Source of the DNA: Solanum dulcamara
Lineage: Eukaryota > Streptophyta > Magnoliopsida > Solanales > Solanaceae
Assembly: GCF_947179165.1 (NCBI RefSeq)
Contig: NC_077244.1
Coordinates: forward strand, 74,446,144 to 74,510,143
Length of the DNA stretch: 64,000 bases
Reading direction: 5' to 3'
This document shows, one piece after another, positions 1 through 11,971 of the stretch. The stretch's first letter is position 1; each line of letters opens with the position of its first letter. The notes below the pieces were generated by a model. The model saw nothing but the letters and a program-made list of their open reading frames with translations. It was not told the DNA's origin and searched no databases. The position numbers and the translations under genes are program-made.

Positions 1-970
1 TTCTTTATTATTACATTCCACTCCATTAACAATATTTCATCAAGTCTTCTTTATTCAAGACACCATTTTTGATAGGGCAAGTTTAATATTATGTATTTCA
101 CGGTCTCGGGATTTCAGACCAATCACAACAACACATCAATCATCCAAATCACAATAATTAAATGCATAGTGAACTTCACACATTACTGAATGACTATCAA
201 TCGCTATTAAAAGTCTATCTATTATATAGAATAAACTATAACCTACCTCAACCGAAGAACCGAATCCAAGCAAGCTAATTCACCAATATCTTTCCTTTCT
301 TCAATGCCTCAAAACGTTTTCAATCTATTAAATATACAATATTCGTAAGTAATCGAGTCCATAGAACCCATATTACTAGATGTTTAACCTAGACCCAAAA
401 CTCACCAAAATCTATAATCAACTTCCTAATGTTGATGCCAAATAATATGTCAACTCTCATATTTTCCAAATTTTAAGCCTAGGATTAGGTTCTAATTTCC
501 CCAATATCATAAATCTAAAGGTATTCATATAATACAATACACATAATATTTAATTACGTATCTCAATATGTCAAAATATGGATCATAATATGATAGCATA
601 TAAGAAACCCTAACATCGAGATCGCAATTGCAGTCATACGAATATGCATAATTTTCTTGCCCTATTTGAATTGATTAAATTCTACCCATCCTTCTCACCT
701 TATTAGCCCATCAATTCCTAATCATTAGCCATCATTATGCAATGATTGCAACTCAAAAACTTATCTTTAAACCTAAGAACCTATGTAAACAACTAACATC
801 AAATTGACTCCAACCCATTCTATATACTACATAACAAAACAATAAAATAATCATAAAGATTGATGCTTACAAACTATCAATATACATAAGCCAAAATTTA
901 GAACTTAATTAAGTTTACCTGCTACGTTTTTCCGTGATTCTTTATCGATGCCGCGATAATGAAAAATAAG
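1..970 (-). repeat. Possible decayed LTR-type sequence (minus orientation)
   Basis: No gene is visible. The stretch is AT-rich and contains phrases such as aacctacctcaaccgaag near 241, which resemble the motif before the splice-like site inside LTRs of Solanaceae Ty3/gypsy elements read on the minus strand; the intact element at 52-61 kb has a comparable cctacctcaattgccg. I found no boundary, TSD or coding remnant, so this is a resemblance by eye only. Confidence 0.3.
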
Positions 971-1189
971 AGTCACAAGCGGTTTGTGATATGACCAATT
1001 TAATATTAATTCCTTTTTGTTTTAATAAATAAAATGGTCTGTGATATTAAATAAATTAAAATTTTAGCCCATAAATTTATTATTTACCTAAAATTGCCCG
1101 TCACTAAATAACCATAGTTATCAAATAGTCCAAAAAATACCGGTTAAAATTTTTGAGATGAGTCTTTTATGAAATAAAAAGCTCTAGTA

Positions 1190-2690
1190 CTCAAAACGAC
1201 CTAATGGATTGTTACATGTGTGTTGTGAAAGGGGGGCTTGGAGCACAAACTCCGAGCTCACTGTTCCCACATATCCCGCCAGAGCGAGATTATTTCTGCC
1301 AGAATGGGACAGTCGCGACTTAAATCGTAAAAAAGACCAAAAATGGTCTTTTTTTGCAAAAATCACTTTCTAAAATCCCAAGAGGTGACCTAAGGTGATT
1401 TCATTGATTTTCCATGGATTTCCACGCTTAAGATAAGATTTTTACTCCCTAGATTCATACTTTGATTTTTAGAAACTAGAAGTAGGGTGATAGTCATTGG
1501 GGGAGGGTTTGAACTGAAAAAATATGGTGAAAAATAGCCCTAGGGTAAAATTAGGATCATGGGTTTGGCCTAGGGAATGAAATTGTGTTATATTTCTTGA
1601 TAGTTAGGCCATTGTATTGATCTTTGATATGTATTTAATGTTTTTAGACCAAGAACGAGAAGAACAAACCCAGAAAGGGAAGGCTATTGCGTTGTCACGT
1701 TTTGAAAGCTTGAATTTGAGGTAAGTGATGGTCTAGTTTTCCGTATGTGTTTTATATACTTGTTAAGTTGCTTCATGATATGCATGTGTGTATACGTATA
1801 CAGAAACATTCTAGATTATGTGTGAAATGAACACTTACTGGCCTGTTATTGTGATGAACCTGTTCTTGGTGGTATAAATGTTGTAAGCATTGAATATTTT
1901 TGTGATTATGATATCTTGGGATCGGATGTCACGTTCCGACACGTAAATTAGATCGGTGTCATGATATGACACGTATTTGAATAGAATTTCACGTTCCGAT
2001 ACATATTTGGATTGGGTAGCACGTTCTGACACAAAGTTGATTTTTTTTAGGTCACTTGATAGGACCCTTGTGTGAATTTGTAGCAAGTGGAAGACATTTA
2101 TTTGTGATATGGAGATATGGTTGACTTATTTTGTCTATGCATATGCCAATTGTGTTGAAATTTACTTGTCTATGATCCGCCTAGTGGCTAACTGTGTGAT
2201 CCTACCAGTACACCATTATTTTGTGTACTGATACTACTCTTGCTCTGCCTTTTTGTTGAGTACAGGGCATATTCAATCGGTTGCAGAGAGACCTCGGTTG
2301 GAAGATTAATAGGGTGTTCAAAGTCCAAGGATGAGCTATTCTGTCATGCTGCCGTGAACTTTTCTATTTATATCAGTCCTTCTTTCGGGATTCAAATGTT
2401 TAGACAATGTTCCTGTTTATTTTTTAGTTTCTATTTGGAGTTGTACTCCTGTTCTATACTTGTTAGTTAGAGTTTTGATGCGATGATTTTCAGTTCCTAA
2501 GATGTGTTACTTTCGCATATCGTTGTTATTAACATGATTGACTGAGTTTATGGGAACTCAACATTATTTCTAGTTTATTCCTGCTTCCGCAAGTCTATCT
2601 CCTAAAGTTTGATAAGCTGAGCTGTAGAAATGGTTTTTTCACTAAAATAAATATTGTGGATGTCAGTCACGATAGATTGGGATCATGACA
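1190..2690 (+). repeat. Probable old Ty3/gypsy LTR (solo or 3' LTR), left edge uncertain
   Basis: The segment ends in gggatcatgaca at 2,690, matching the style of the sense-strand end of the chromovirus LTR in this window (gggtcgtgaca). It contains a gcttgaatttgaggtaagtg phrase near 1,708 comparable to the LTR interior. It also has three to four spaced repeats of a cacgttccgacac-type word between 1,920 and 2,035. No primer binding site follows 2,690, so it would be a solo or 3' LTR. Short ORFs here are not genes. The left boundary was not found. Confidence 0.4.
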
Positions 2691-3027
2691 GTCATTTATT
2701 TGTTGGAGAACAAGCTGAGATCATTAAAAAAGATAATTATTTTCGTCGTGAAAGTAGCATATTTCATGAAGCAAATAGGATTAGGACACGTGGGTACAAA
2801 TTTATGAAGCTGACTAGTAGAATATTATAAAACATCGGCTATAGTGTCTTTCACTAACATTAATTAAAAAAATGAAATGAAAATAAAATGAGAGGAGCGG
2901 CTATAGAAAAGTGGGCATAAGGTTCTGTCCACTATAGGTTCCAGATTTAATAGCACAAGTCTCAAACACACGAAGCTCGTTGGTCTGTGATTCCCCGCCC
3001 ACTGGCACGCACAACTATAAATAGAAA
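2691..3027. other. Intergenic, nothing recognised
   Basis: AT-rich sequence without a supportable ORF or repeat boundary. Confidence 0.5.
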
Positions 3028-3255
3028 ATAATCAGCGAATTATCTATCGAAAACAATATATTATTCAGTAAAATTTACGTGCATATTATCTTTTTCAATC
3101 GTCTATGTGATATTATATGTATTCATTATAATATCACATATAATATTATAATGAATACATATAATAATCAGCGAATTATCTATCGAAAACAATATATTAT
3201 TCAGTAAAATTTACGTGCATATTATCTTTTTCAATCGTCTATGTGATATTATAAT
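3028..3255. repeat. 136-bp spaced direct repeat with central palindrome
   Basis: The block that starts ataatcagcgaattatc at 3,028 recurs at 3,164, with about 90 bases nearly identical and ending in gtgatattat. Between the copies, roughly 3,110-3,165, is an AT-rich palindrome in which atgtattcattataatatc meets its reverse complement. This is a local duplication, possibly made by replication slippage on a hairpin. Confidence 0.7.
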
Positions 3256-6100
3256 GAATACATATGTTGTTGTAGTTCTATCTATAATTGGAGACCCTAT
3301 GTTCAACCGCCACCAACCCCACCCAATACGGATGCTTCTCTTTATATACTACGTCATTCATATTATGTGTTTAAAACACATAAAATAGATGAAAAAAATT
3401 AATTTTAGAAATATTATGTGTTTATTATACTAAAAATAAATGGTTAAAAATAATTTTTTTCATCTATTTTATGTGTTTATTATATTAAAAGTATTTTTTT
3501 TCGTTCATTTTTATTTGTCCACTATATTAAAATATATATTTATTTTTATTTATTCACTTTTTAAAAAGAAAAAGAAAAAAAGAGAAGAAATGATAATTTG
3601 TCATTTTATACCTATTTTATCCTTCTTATTTAGGACTAGTTATTTTCACATTTCTCAATTAAATTACTAGATGACTTATAAAAACTAGGGGTGAATAGTA
3701 AAATTATCACTTTATTTATTATTTCTTAAGAGTTGTGTCAAGTCAAACATAGACAAATAACAGACCGAGTTTGTCATTTTAGAAAAATATGATATAATAG
3801 TAATTAATTGGGTATAGTCTTCACATTTTACCCTTAATTAGTATAATAATTATTCTTGGAAGTATAAGTATTAACTAATTAACAAAGAAAATAAAAGTGA
3901 AGAAAACATACACATATTCTAGGATTGTGATTACTTAGATTATCTCTCTTTTTTATTGATTAAAGAGAGAATATTTATCAAAGAAATATTAACATTTTAA
4001 ATGATAAAATATAATATATAAGAGTATGATAGTCAAAATACACAATTTTTTAAGAAACGCGTAAAAAAATATATGACAGACCCGTCCAAATTATTTAATT
4101 TAAATTAATTTTAATTAATTTATTAATTCATCCATTTTGACCTGTCGAAATATAATTCAACCAACCCATTTGATAAGATATTATTTTGTACTCGTAAGTT
4201 CTAAATATTATTAAAAATACTCATAAGTTTGTGTTATCATTTTATAATGAACATATTCCTTTAAAAAAAATCTTATAAAATAATTGATAACAATCAATAA
4301 CAACAAAATAACATTATTGGCGAGAGCAATACATTAATTGAATTAAAATATTATTTTTTTCAAATCTTGTCACTCAAACTATTCTTTTACGGATAAGGTA
4401 ATACCAAACTATTCTTTTATAAAATCTTGGTTGATCATAGTAATGGAGTAAATTGGTAGATAAATATTTAGTTGAAATTAATAAATGTTTGGTATTTTTA
4501 TAAAATATTAAAGTTTGGGGTTATATTAAAATTTTTAAAACTTTCCAAGTTCCCAAGTTCTACTTTTTTTTAGAACTTGGGAACTTAGAGATTTTGCCAA
4601 AAATATTTGACAAGTAATGGAAAATTGTATGGACAAACACAAGTTCCCAAATATTTTTAAAGTTTTTTCCAAAAACTAGTTAGGGTCAAACACTTCCTAA
4701 GAGTTATAGGAAGCGTTATATATATGAGACCATAATGTATATTGTCAATTTTTTTTATAAAAAATTTATTTCATTAATTTACTTTAATATTTTGTAACTA
4801 TTATAGAAAATATTTTTATAAAAAATATATGTTATAAAATAACATGAAATATTTTTTTCATAGAAAACATAGCGCTATTATAATGAAATGGTATTACGGA
4901 TGAGACTGATTGTTATAGGGTGATTATAATTTAGAAAGCGCTCTGTTCACCTGCTGACTAGCATTTCTTCTTCTTTTTGAAATTGGAACTAATGGTCCTA
5001 ATTGGATGAGGGAAATTAAAGTTTCACGTTAGGAGGAATTATATGAACTGGACTGTGTCGTTTTGAAAAAACAACTTTTTTATCTTTTTTATTCGGTGTT
5101 CGGTATTAATTTTAAGGCTCGACAATTTGAATTTACTTCAGGAAGTATTATGTTGGTAGTAGGGGGTAAAATACTTTTTATTAAAAGTAATGTCATATCT
5201 AAAATTCAAACCTGAAACCTGTGACTAATGATAGAAAGAAGTAATTACCCTCACACAATTTGATGGTTACTTTTACTAGTTGTCATAAAGCAACCATATA
5301 AACAAAATTCACCAATAGTATGCCCGTTACATGTTCAAAAAGGAAAACACTATAACAAATTTGAACTAACACTAAACCTAACCCTAATACTAGCCGACCA
5401 AAATCTTTTTGGTCCATCCATATTTTTTTCCAATATGTGTGTACCAATGGCAAAGCTTCTTCTTGGCATTTTATGGAATCTACTTCTTTGATCCTTCAAC
5501 TTTTAACCACCGTCAGCAAATATGTCCATAATTAAGTCCATTTCTTTTATGGAACAAGGACCACCCTTTTTCTATGTAGGATAAGATTAGAAAGATAGAC
5601 ATATATATTATATAAGTTTCGTTTTCAATTCTAATCTTATTTGGATTCAATTTCAATTTGTTTATTAATCATCCTTGAATGTGGTCCTCTTTTTATCTGA
5701 ATGAATACATGTAACTAGTTAAAGAGAATGCTTAGAGAAGAAGCCACGAGTTAATTAAAATGAGCTGCCGAATCAGAATTTTTTTACAACAAATCATTTA
5801 AAAAGTATAAAAAAATTATATCTAGTGAAAACCAAACCCACAACAATGGGCTGAATATTAAACCCTTCAACCGTTTAAAGGATTTAAATTTTTACATAAA
5901 TAATTAAATTGACTTTATATATACTTTGTGATTCAGTCAATCCTCTTGGACTCCATGGTTTGATTCGCCCCTGGTTAAAATCAATTGTAAAATCAATAAA
6001 TAGAGTATTTTAATTAAAATTTAAATGTAGGACAGCAAGTTATGGATAAAAATAAAAAAAGATAATTGGCACATGATCAAAGCTGTAGCCCTTTGGATAT
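3256..6100. other. AT-rich intergenic DNA
   Basis: Long T and A runs, multiple stops in all frames and no recognisable domain. The only clear structure is the hairpin at 4,547-4,586. The ORF at 3,440-3,670 is low-complexity Phe/Ile/Lys-rich translation of T-rich DNA and is not a gene. Confidence 0.5.
4547..4586. repeat. Perfect 16-bp inverted repeat (hairpin)
   Basis: The arm aagttcccaagttcta at 4,547-4,562 is exactly complementary to tagaacttgggaactt at 4,571-4,586, leaving an 8-nt loop. A further partial copy, caagttcccaaa, lies near 4,640. It may be the core of a small MITE whose outer ends (tttggt near 4,490 and ccaaacactt-like words near 4,690) are too decayed to define. Confidence 0.6.
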
Positions 6101-6320
6101 TTAGGTAAAATATTCTTGGTAGTTGGAACAAGGTTCTCGGATTTCTATCACTTTTTTTATTTTGTGTGCTTGTATTAGTATAGCATTAATTTTCTTAATT
6201 GAATTTGTCATTCCAGGGAAAATATCTAGTGTTTCAAGTCCCAAGGGAACTGGCACTTCCAATAGTGCTAACTTATTAATTATTCCAACAGACACAACAA
6301 ATTGGATACACGGTAATTGA
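6101..6320. other. Unrecognised short open segment, open on both strands
   Basis: The plus frame from 6,123 reads 65 codons with a hydrophobic stretch. The minus frame over the same bases reads 64 codons. On plus, the part from about 6,216 to 6,311 is flanked by ttccag and gtaatt, so it looks like an exon with usable splice sites. I recognise neither translation. It may be a gene or transposon fragment, or chance. Confidence 0.2.
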
Positions 6321-7731
6321 AGTGATAAATTTTTTTTAAAAAATATTTATCCTTATTTAGATAAGTATTTTTTGCCTAACTAAAAAAATTATATTAAAGA
6401 TAATATTTGAATAAAAATAATTTAGGTAAAAAAACAATCTTACTTTGTAGGAATGAGTAAATTTCTTAAAGAATGTATCAAATCTAAAAACATCATATAA
6501 TATATACGGAGGATCGGAGGTTTTTTTTTATTTTTCTCTTTATATATTTTCCCTTATTTTGATTTATGTTGTTTAATTTAAGTATTCATCATTTTTTAAT
6601 ATGATAAAATATACTCTCTAGTGAGTAAATATTTATTTTAATTATCTTTTTTAAAAGCCGTGCTGTTAATTAAACTTTTCTTTCTTCTGTGCACCCACTG
6701 AAAAGCAATTTCAACGAAATAACCAAAATTAAGTAGTGTACCTTTTTTTTTTTTGGTCGGGAAGGCGATTTACACCCCTTGATCAATAGTACAAATTAGG
6801 CAATAAGCGATGACAATAACAATATAATCAGTGTAATTTTATAAGTAGGATCTGAGGAGGATCAAGTATTAATATGCACACAATTTTATTTTTATCCTTA
6901 TGAAATAATGAGACTATTTTCCGATAGACCATCGGTTCAAAGAAGAATCCGAAGCACATGTATAATAAAAAAAAGACGACAATTACAATAGGATATAATG
7001 CAAATAGAGCAACATATATTAATAAACATTGAAAAACAAAGAAAATAAGTTATTCCTAAATATGATTAAAAATAAGGAGAAACGGAGGGGAGGCTAACCA
7101 CCAGCCTCTCTCACATGAAATACAACAACACTCAACTACATCAAATTTTTATTCTAATCCTTGATCATCATATTTTTCTATTGAGGGCCATGCCCTCAAT
7201 AACCAACTAGCATGTGTCATCTTAATATTTCTATATTAATTTAAAATATAACAAGTTTTATATTAATTTAAAATATAACAAGCTTTAGGCAAATGAGAGG
7301 ATGATTATATTAAGTAGGCATATTGAATAATTTTAGGCATTTTTTAGAATAGCTACGAAAATTAGTATTCTGTTCATACTAGCTAGTTGTTTCAAAACAT
7401 AATTAGTATTACGTTGTTCCTTTCCCTCTTTATTTTCACAAAAAAAAAGAGAGGAAGATTTTCCTCCCCTGTCAATACAAATCAAGCTTTACTTAATTGC
7501 ATCTTCAAAAGGCATCCAATTATAACCTTATCTTTAATTAGACAATTCATATTCTAACACTTGCATTTGGTAATTAACCAAAAAATTAAATATTAAACCC
7601 TCAATTATTTAATGTAATATAGCTTTTAGTTCTACCTATCAAAATTCATTCCCCAAAAAGTGAGGAAAAATGATGAAGGAAAGTGGAAGATATTTAAAAG
7701 CTTAAATTGCATGCAACCTTTTGTATTAATA
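6321..7731. other. AT-rich intergenic DNA
   Basis: No coding potential was seen. The stretch near 7,241-7,285 has a short tandem of ttaatttaaaatataacaag (two copies). Otherwise there is nothing definable. Confidence 0.5.
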
Positions 7732-7739
7732 GTTCCTAC

Positions 7740-8406
7740 TAGGGGTGTACAGGACAAACCGATAAACCGCACCAAACCGACAAAAGGAACCAAATCGAAA
7801 AAAAAAACCGACTAGTGGTTTGGTTTGACTTGGTTTGGTGTTTGAAAAAAAAACCCGGCCATTATAGGGTTGGTTTGGTTTTAACTAAAAAAAGTCAAAC
7901 CGAACCCAAACCGACCCGATTATAGATATACTACTTTTAAATTATGTTATACATAAAAATATTTATTAAAATGTAATTTATAAATATTTTTTAAATTTTT
8001 TTCATAATTTTTGTTTTCTTTCTTACATTTAGATTTGGACTTGAGTAGCCCATCTAAATAATATACAAAAAAAACTTATCTTATAAAGTTATATTATAAA
8101 GTTAAAACTTCAAACAGTGTTGTGTCTCCATCTTATATGTTGATATTTTGTACTAGAACTCTTTTTAAGAAGCATTGCTCTGTGCTTTTTATTTGATACT
8201 ATGAGAAATCCGAAAAAATCCGAAAAAACCCAAAAAACCCGAGAAACCCGTAAAACCCGAAAAAACCCGAAAAACCCGAGAAAAATTGATATCGAAAAAC
8301 CCGACTTTTATTGGTTTGGTTTGGTTTATAGATTTAATAACCCGACACAAATGGTTTAATTTGGTTTGTAAAAAATCCGAACCAACCCGGTCCATGTACA
8401 CCCCTA
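7740..8406. mobile_element. hAT-type MITE, complete, with 8-bp TSD
   Basis: The terminal inverted repeats are taggggtgtaca at 7,740 and tgtacaccccta ending at 8,406. They are flanked by a perfect 8-bp duplication gttcctac at 7,732-7,739 and 8,407-8,414, the size typical of the hAT superfamily. The 667-bp interior has no transposase. It is rich in accaaaccg and ccgaaaaaccc words, with a small tandem array of aaaacccg units at about 8,205-8,285. Short ORFs here are translations of that array. Confidence 0.85.
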
Positions 8407-8414
8407 GTTCCTAC

Positions 8415-8899
8415 AAAAAAAAAAAGATGGTCAAACACTATACTAGTGGGATCATGACTATTTGTATACCCTTTGAGGGCCACTTTAATAAAGTATGAGT
8501 GCATGTGTCTGACAGATCCTCCCATGCATATTGTAATTACTGTTTTTTTAAAAATAGTTTTGAGTTTAACTTTAATTTTTATTTTATTTTATGATAATAA
8601 ATCCCACTTTTAGTATTATATATAGGGACAATTTTAAATATATACAATAAACTAATTAGTTTACAACAAATATAGTCATGTTTTATTTACATAAAAAATA
8701 GTCAAAATCAAAGGAAATATACAGTGACTATACAATATAGCTTGCCAAAAGTTATAGAAAGTATACATTAACTATACAATATAGATTACTTATGCATTAT
8801 CTATTCAGAATATACATTATGATACACTGAAATATTTACTGACTATACATGCCTATACAACGAATGATTTTTTTTTTTAATAATTACTTTTACCGAATG
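8415..8899. other. AT-rich intergenic DNA with tatacaat-type words
   Basis: No gene. Between 8,635 and 8,865 words such as actatacaatatag and atatacatt recur irregularly, suggesting an old repeat that I cannot name. Confidence 0.4.
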
Positions 8900-9735
8900 G
8901 CCATGTGGCGCAATTGGGGCAGGGTGGATGAAATAGAGGCTCACTTTCGGTGTGCTATGTGACAAGAAGGTGTCACCACAACTTAAGGGCAAGTTCTACA
9001 AAGTGGTGGTTAGACCGGCTATGTTATATGAGGTGGAGTGTTGGTCAGTTAAGATTTCTCACGTTCAAAAGATGAAAGTAGCCGAGATGAAAATGTTGAG
9101 AAGGATGTGTGGGCATACCAGGAGCGACATGATTAGAAATGAGGCTATTCGGGACAAGGTAGGAGTGGCCTCGGTGGAAGACAAGATGCGGGAAATGCGA
9201 CTTAGTTGGTTTGGACATGTGAAAAGAAGAGACACAGATGCCCCAGTGCGGAGGTGTGAGAGGTTAGCCATGGATGATTTCAAAGGAGGTAGGAGTAGGC
9301 CGAAAAAATATTGGGGAGAGTTGATTAGATAGGACATGGCGCAGTTACAGCTTACCAAGGACATGACCTTAGATAGGAGGGTGTGGAGAACCCATATTAG
9401 GGTAGAAGGCTAGTACATAGTCTCGTTATTCTTCCGTATTAGTAGGTGCATTAGCGCACTATAATTTATTGTGCTCTGACTTCTGTTATTATCTTTCTAT
9501 TACTTTCTGTACTTTAATTACTCTATTTTATCTATGTCGCTTTCGTTATTTGCGTTATTCGTTATTTGCTTTTCCATGACGCTTTGAACTTCTTAGCCTT
9601 ATCTAACCTCTTTTTATGCTTCTTTTGAGCTGAGGATCTCTCGGAAACAGTCTTCCTACCTTGGTAGGAATAAGGTCTGCGTACATTTTACCCTCCCCAG
9701 ACCCCACGTTGTGGAATTTCACTGGGTTGTTGTTG
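8900..9735 (+). mobile_element. 5'-truncated RTE-clade LINE (SolRTE-like), 3' end
   Basis: Reading from about 8,912, the frame gives the end of an RTE reverse transcriptase ORF with one internal stop, continuous from 8,952 to 9,332 (126 codons). It contains the motifs [19 protein letters not shown] and [18 protein letters not shown], which are typical of the Solanaceae RTE family. The 3' end has the ggtctgcgtacattttaccc block, then gggttgttgttgtt at about 9,721-9,735, the (TTG)n tail shared with TS SINEs. No TSD was found, so the 5' edge is approximate. Confidence 0.8.
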
Positions 9736-10249
9736 TTTTCATCATCTTATTATTAATGTAAGTGGACCAACGAATCAAAGAACGTCATCGAAGGCACACT
9801 TCATCAAATTATTAACAATTTCTCCCTCAATTTAGAAGTTGTTTTATTAGAGCAGAATCAAGGTTTAGCAAAAAAAGAAAAAGAAAAAAAAAGAGGAAAA
9901 AAAAAGTAAAAAGCATAGAGAAAAGGTGATTAAAAGAGAGGAAAACAGAAGTGACCATACACTCATTTGCTTTGTCAAGCTTTTAACGCAATGAATCATT
10001 CACTCGCATTAGGAATAATGTAATAAATCAATAATTTTGCATAAGGAAATTAATTATTCAGAGAAACGGGGATGGAAATGGTATAGCGGCGGAATATAGT
10101 AAAAATACCCTCTCTTCAAGTGGAGATAAAGAACGTTGATCGTATGCCTATTGGGAACAAAAATATAATTTAAAAAAAAAAAGAAATTTGAGTTTAGAGC
10201 AGCTAAGTAAGACAAATTAGAAAATCTATATTTTGTTCTTCAATGTACC

Positions 10250-10292
<43 letters not shown>

Positions 10293-10831
10293 TGTTGAAT
10301 TAACGACGATTAAATTAAAATTTTAATATCGAAATAATTTGTATCACCTCAAATCTATTTCGCATGCAAGGAAATCGACTCATTTTTCTTTACAATCCAA
10401 CATGTGTGCGCATGCCTAATTCATTTTTTTTGATCTTCTTTATAAAGTGAAAAAGAGTTTTATTCTTACTCAACGAGGGACATTCGAGATACTTATTAAT
10501 TTCTTCGAATAATCTTTTTTTTTTCTCGAAAAATCTGTTTGTATAGAAAGAGGAGAAAGTTATGAGAAAATGCTAGAATATGTGAAGGAAAGAATTCCAT
10601 TTTCCTCTCTTTTCCTTACATTTCCTAAACTTTATATCGTTAATCTAGTTAAAACTTACTTGAATCGAGTGATTATACTAAATTATACAGTATAAATTAA
10701 ATATATGAATTGTGTTTATATATAATGTTTTTTCAATTAATTATGATTTATTAATTACCTCGTTGGATTATTTAATCATAATAAATTTGATATGATATGA
10801 TATAATTAAAAATTTGATGAAGGTAATTAAT
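9736..10831. other. Intergenic DNA, no gene seen
   Basis: Purine-rich and T-rich runs, with a TA microsatellite at 10,253-10,290. No ORF of note. Confidence 0.5.
10253..10290. repeat. (TA)19 microsatellite
   Basis: An uninterrupted alternating TA tract of 38 bases, likely length-polymorphic between individuals. Confidence 0.95.
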
Positions 10832-11971
10832 TAGGAAAAAAGCATAAATTCCCCTCTGAATTTGTACCGAAAAGTCAGTTAGACACTTAAACTATCATGA
10901 CGATTTATTACACATATAGACTAAGTGAAATTATTATCCTCCTGAACGCATAACACCACTCTCATAGTATGTGTTGTATTACACTCGCTGCCACGTGACG
11001 CCACGTCAGCGCCACGTCAGAAATTATAATTTTTTTCATATATATTTTTTCTTTTCTTTATTAATTAACTTTTCTTTTATTAACTATATTTTATACTAAT
11101 TAACTCCTAATCAATTATTAACTATCCATCCGATTTTTTATATTTTTTTCTTTTTTTTTTATTAATTAACTTTTCTTTTATTAATTATATTTTATACTAA
11201 TTAGCTCCTAATTAATTATTAACCACCCATCCAATTTTTTATATTTCTTTTCTTTTTTTCTTTATTAATTAACTTTTCTTTTATTAACTATATTTTATAC
11301 TAATTAACTCCTAATTAATTATTAACTACCCACCCAATTTTTTCTATATTTTTTCTTTTCTTTATTAATTAATTTTTCTTTTATTAATTATATTTTATAC
11401 TAATTAATTCCTAATTAATTATTACTCACCTATCCGAACCCCACCCCCCAAACCCCAAACCCCAATCGTCTTCTCCATCAAAATGGAGAGAAGATTTCTT
11501 GTTTTTCTTAATGGGTTTTGAAAGAGAAAAAAATCAAGATTAAAAATGGGGAGTAAATAGAGGTGGGTGTAAAAAAGAAGAGGATAGATGGGTGTGAAGA
11601 AGAAAAAAAGCGGAGGTGGGTGATTTTTTATTTTTTTTTACTTTAATGAGTTTTGAAAGAAAAAAATCAAGATTCAAAATGGAAGTAAATGAAGGTGAGT
11701 GTGAAGAAAAGGAAGGTAGGTGGGTATGAAGAAGAAGATGATAGGTAGGTGTGAAGAAGAAAGGACGTGGAGTGAGGTGATTTTGGCTTTTAAGTTTTTT
11801 TTACTTTATAGAATTTTTGACGCGTTACTTTTTTTTTCTTGCCACGTCAATTATAGAGGATAATAATTTTACTTTTAAATAATTTAAATATGTAATAAAT
11901 TATCATAATAATTTAAATATGTAATTAACTTTTTGATACAATTTTAGAAGGGAATTTATACCTTTTTCTAT
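10832..11971. mobile_element. Candidate non-autonomous TIR DNA transposon (about 1.14 kb)
   Basis: The left end, aggaaaaaagcataaattcc, matches the reverse complement of the right end, agaaaaaggtataaattccc, and imperfect matching continues for about 50 bp (…gtaccgaaaagtcagtta against …gtatcaaaaagttaatta). Flanks attaatta and attaatca could be a decayed TSD. There is no transposase. The interior holds four tandem ~100-bp units (11,061-11,438) and two diverged G-rich units of about 150 bp (about 11,480-11,790). It could be a MULE-like MITE; the superfamily is not settled. Confidence 0.6.
11040..11438. repeat. Four tandem copies of a ~100-bp AT-rich unit
   Basis: The word ttaattaacttttcttttat starts near 11,061, 11,162, 11,265 and 11,365 (the last copy with one change), so the period is 100-103 bp. 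Each copy also carries tattttatactaatta and a ccatcc/ccaccc word near its end. It lies inside the TIR element at 10,832-11,971. Confidence 0.85.

Noticed and set aside
6101..6320. Plastid DNA insertion
   Set aside because: I could not match either translation to a plastid gene that I know.
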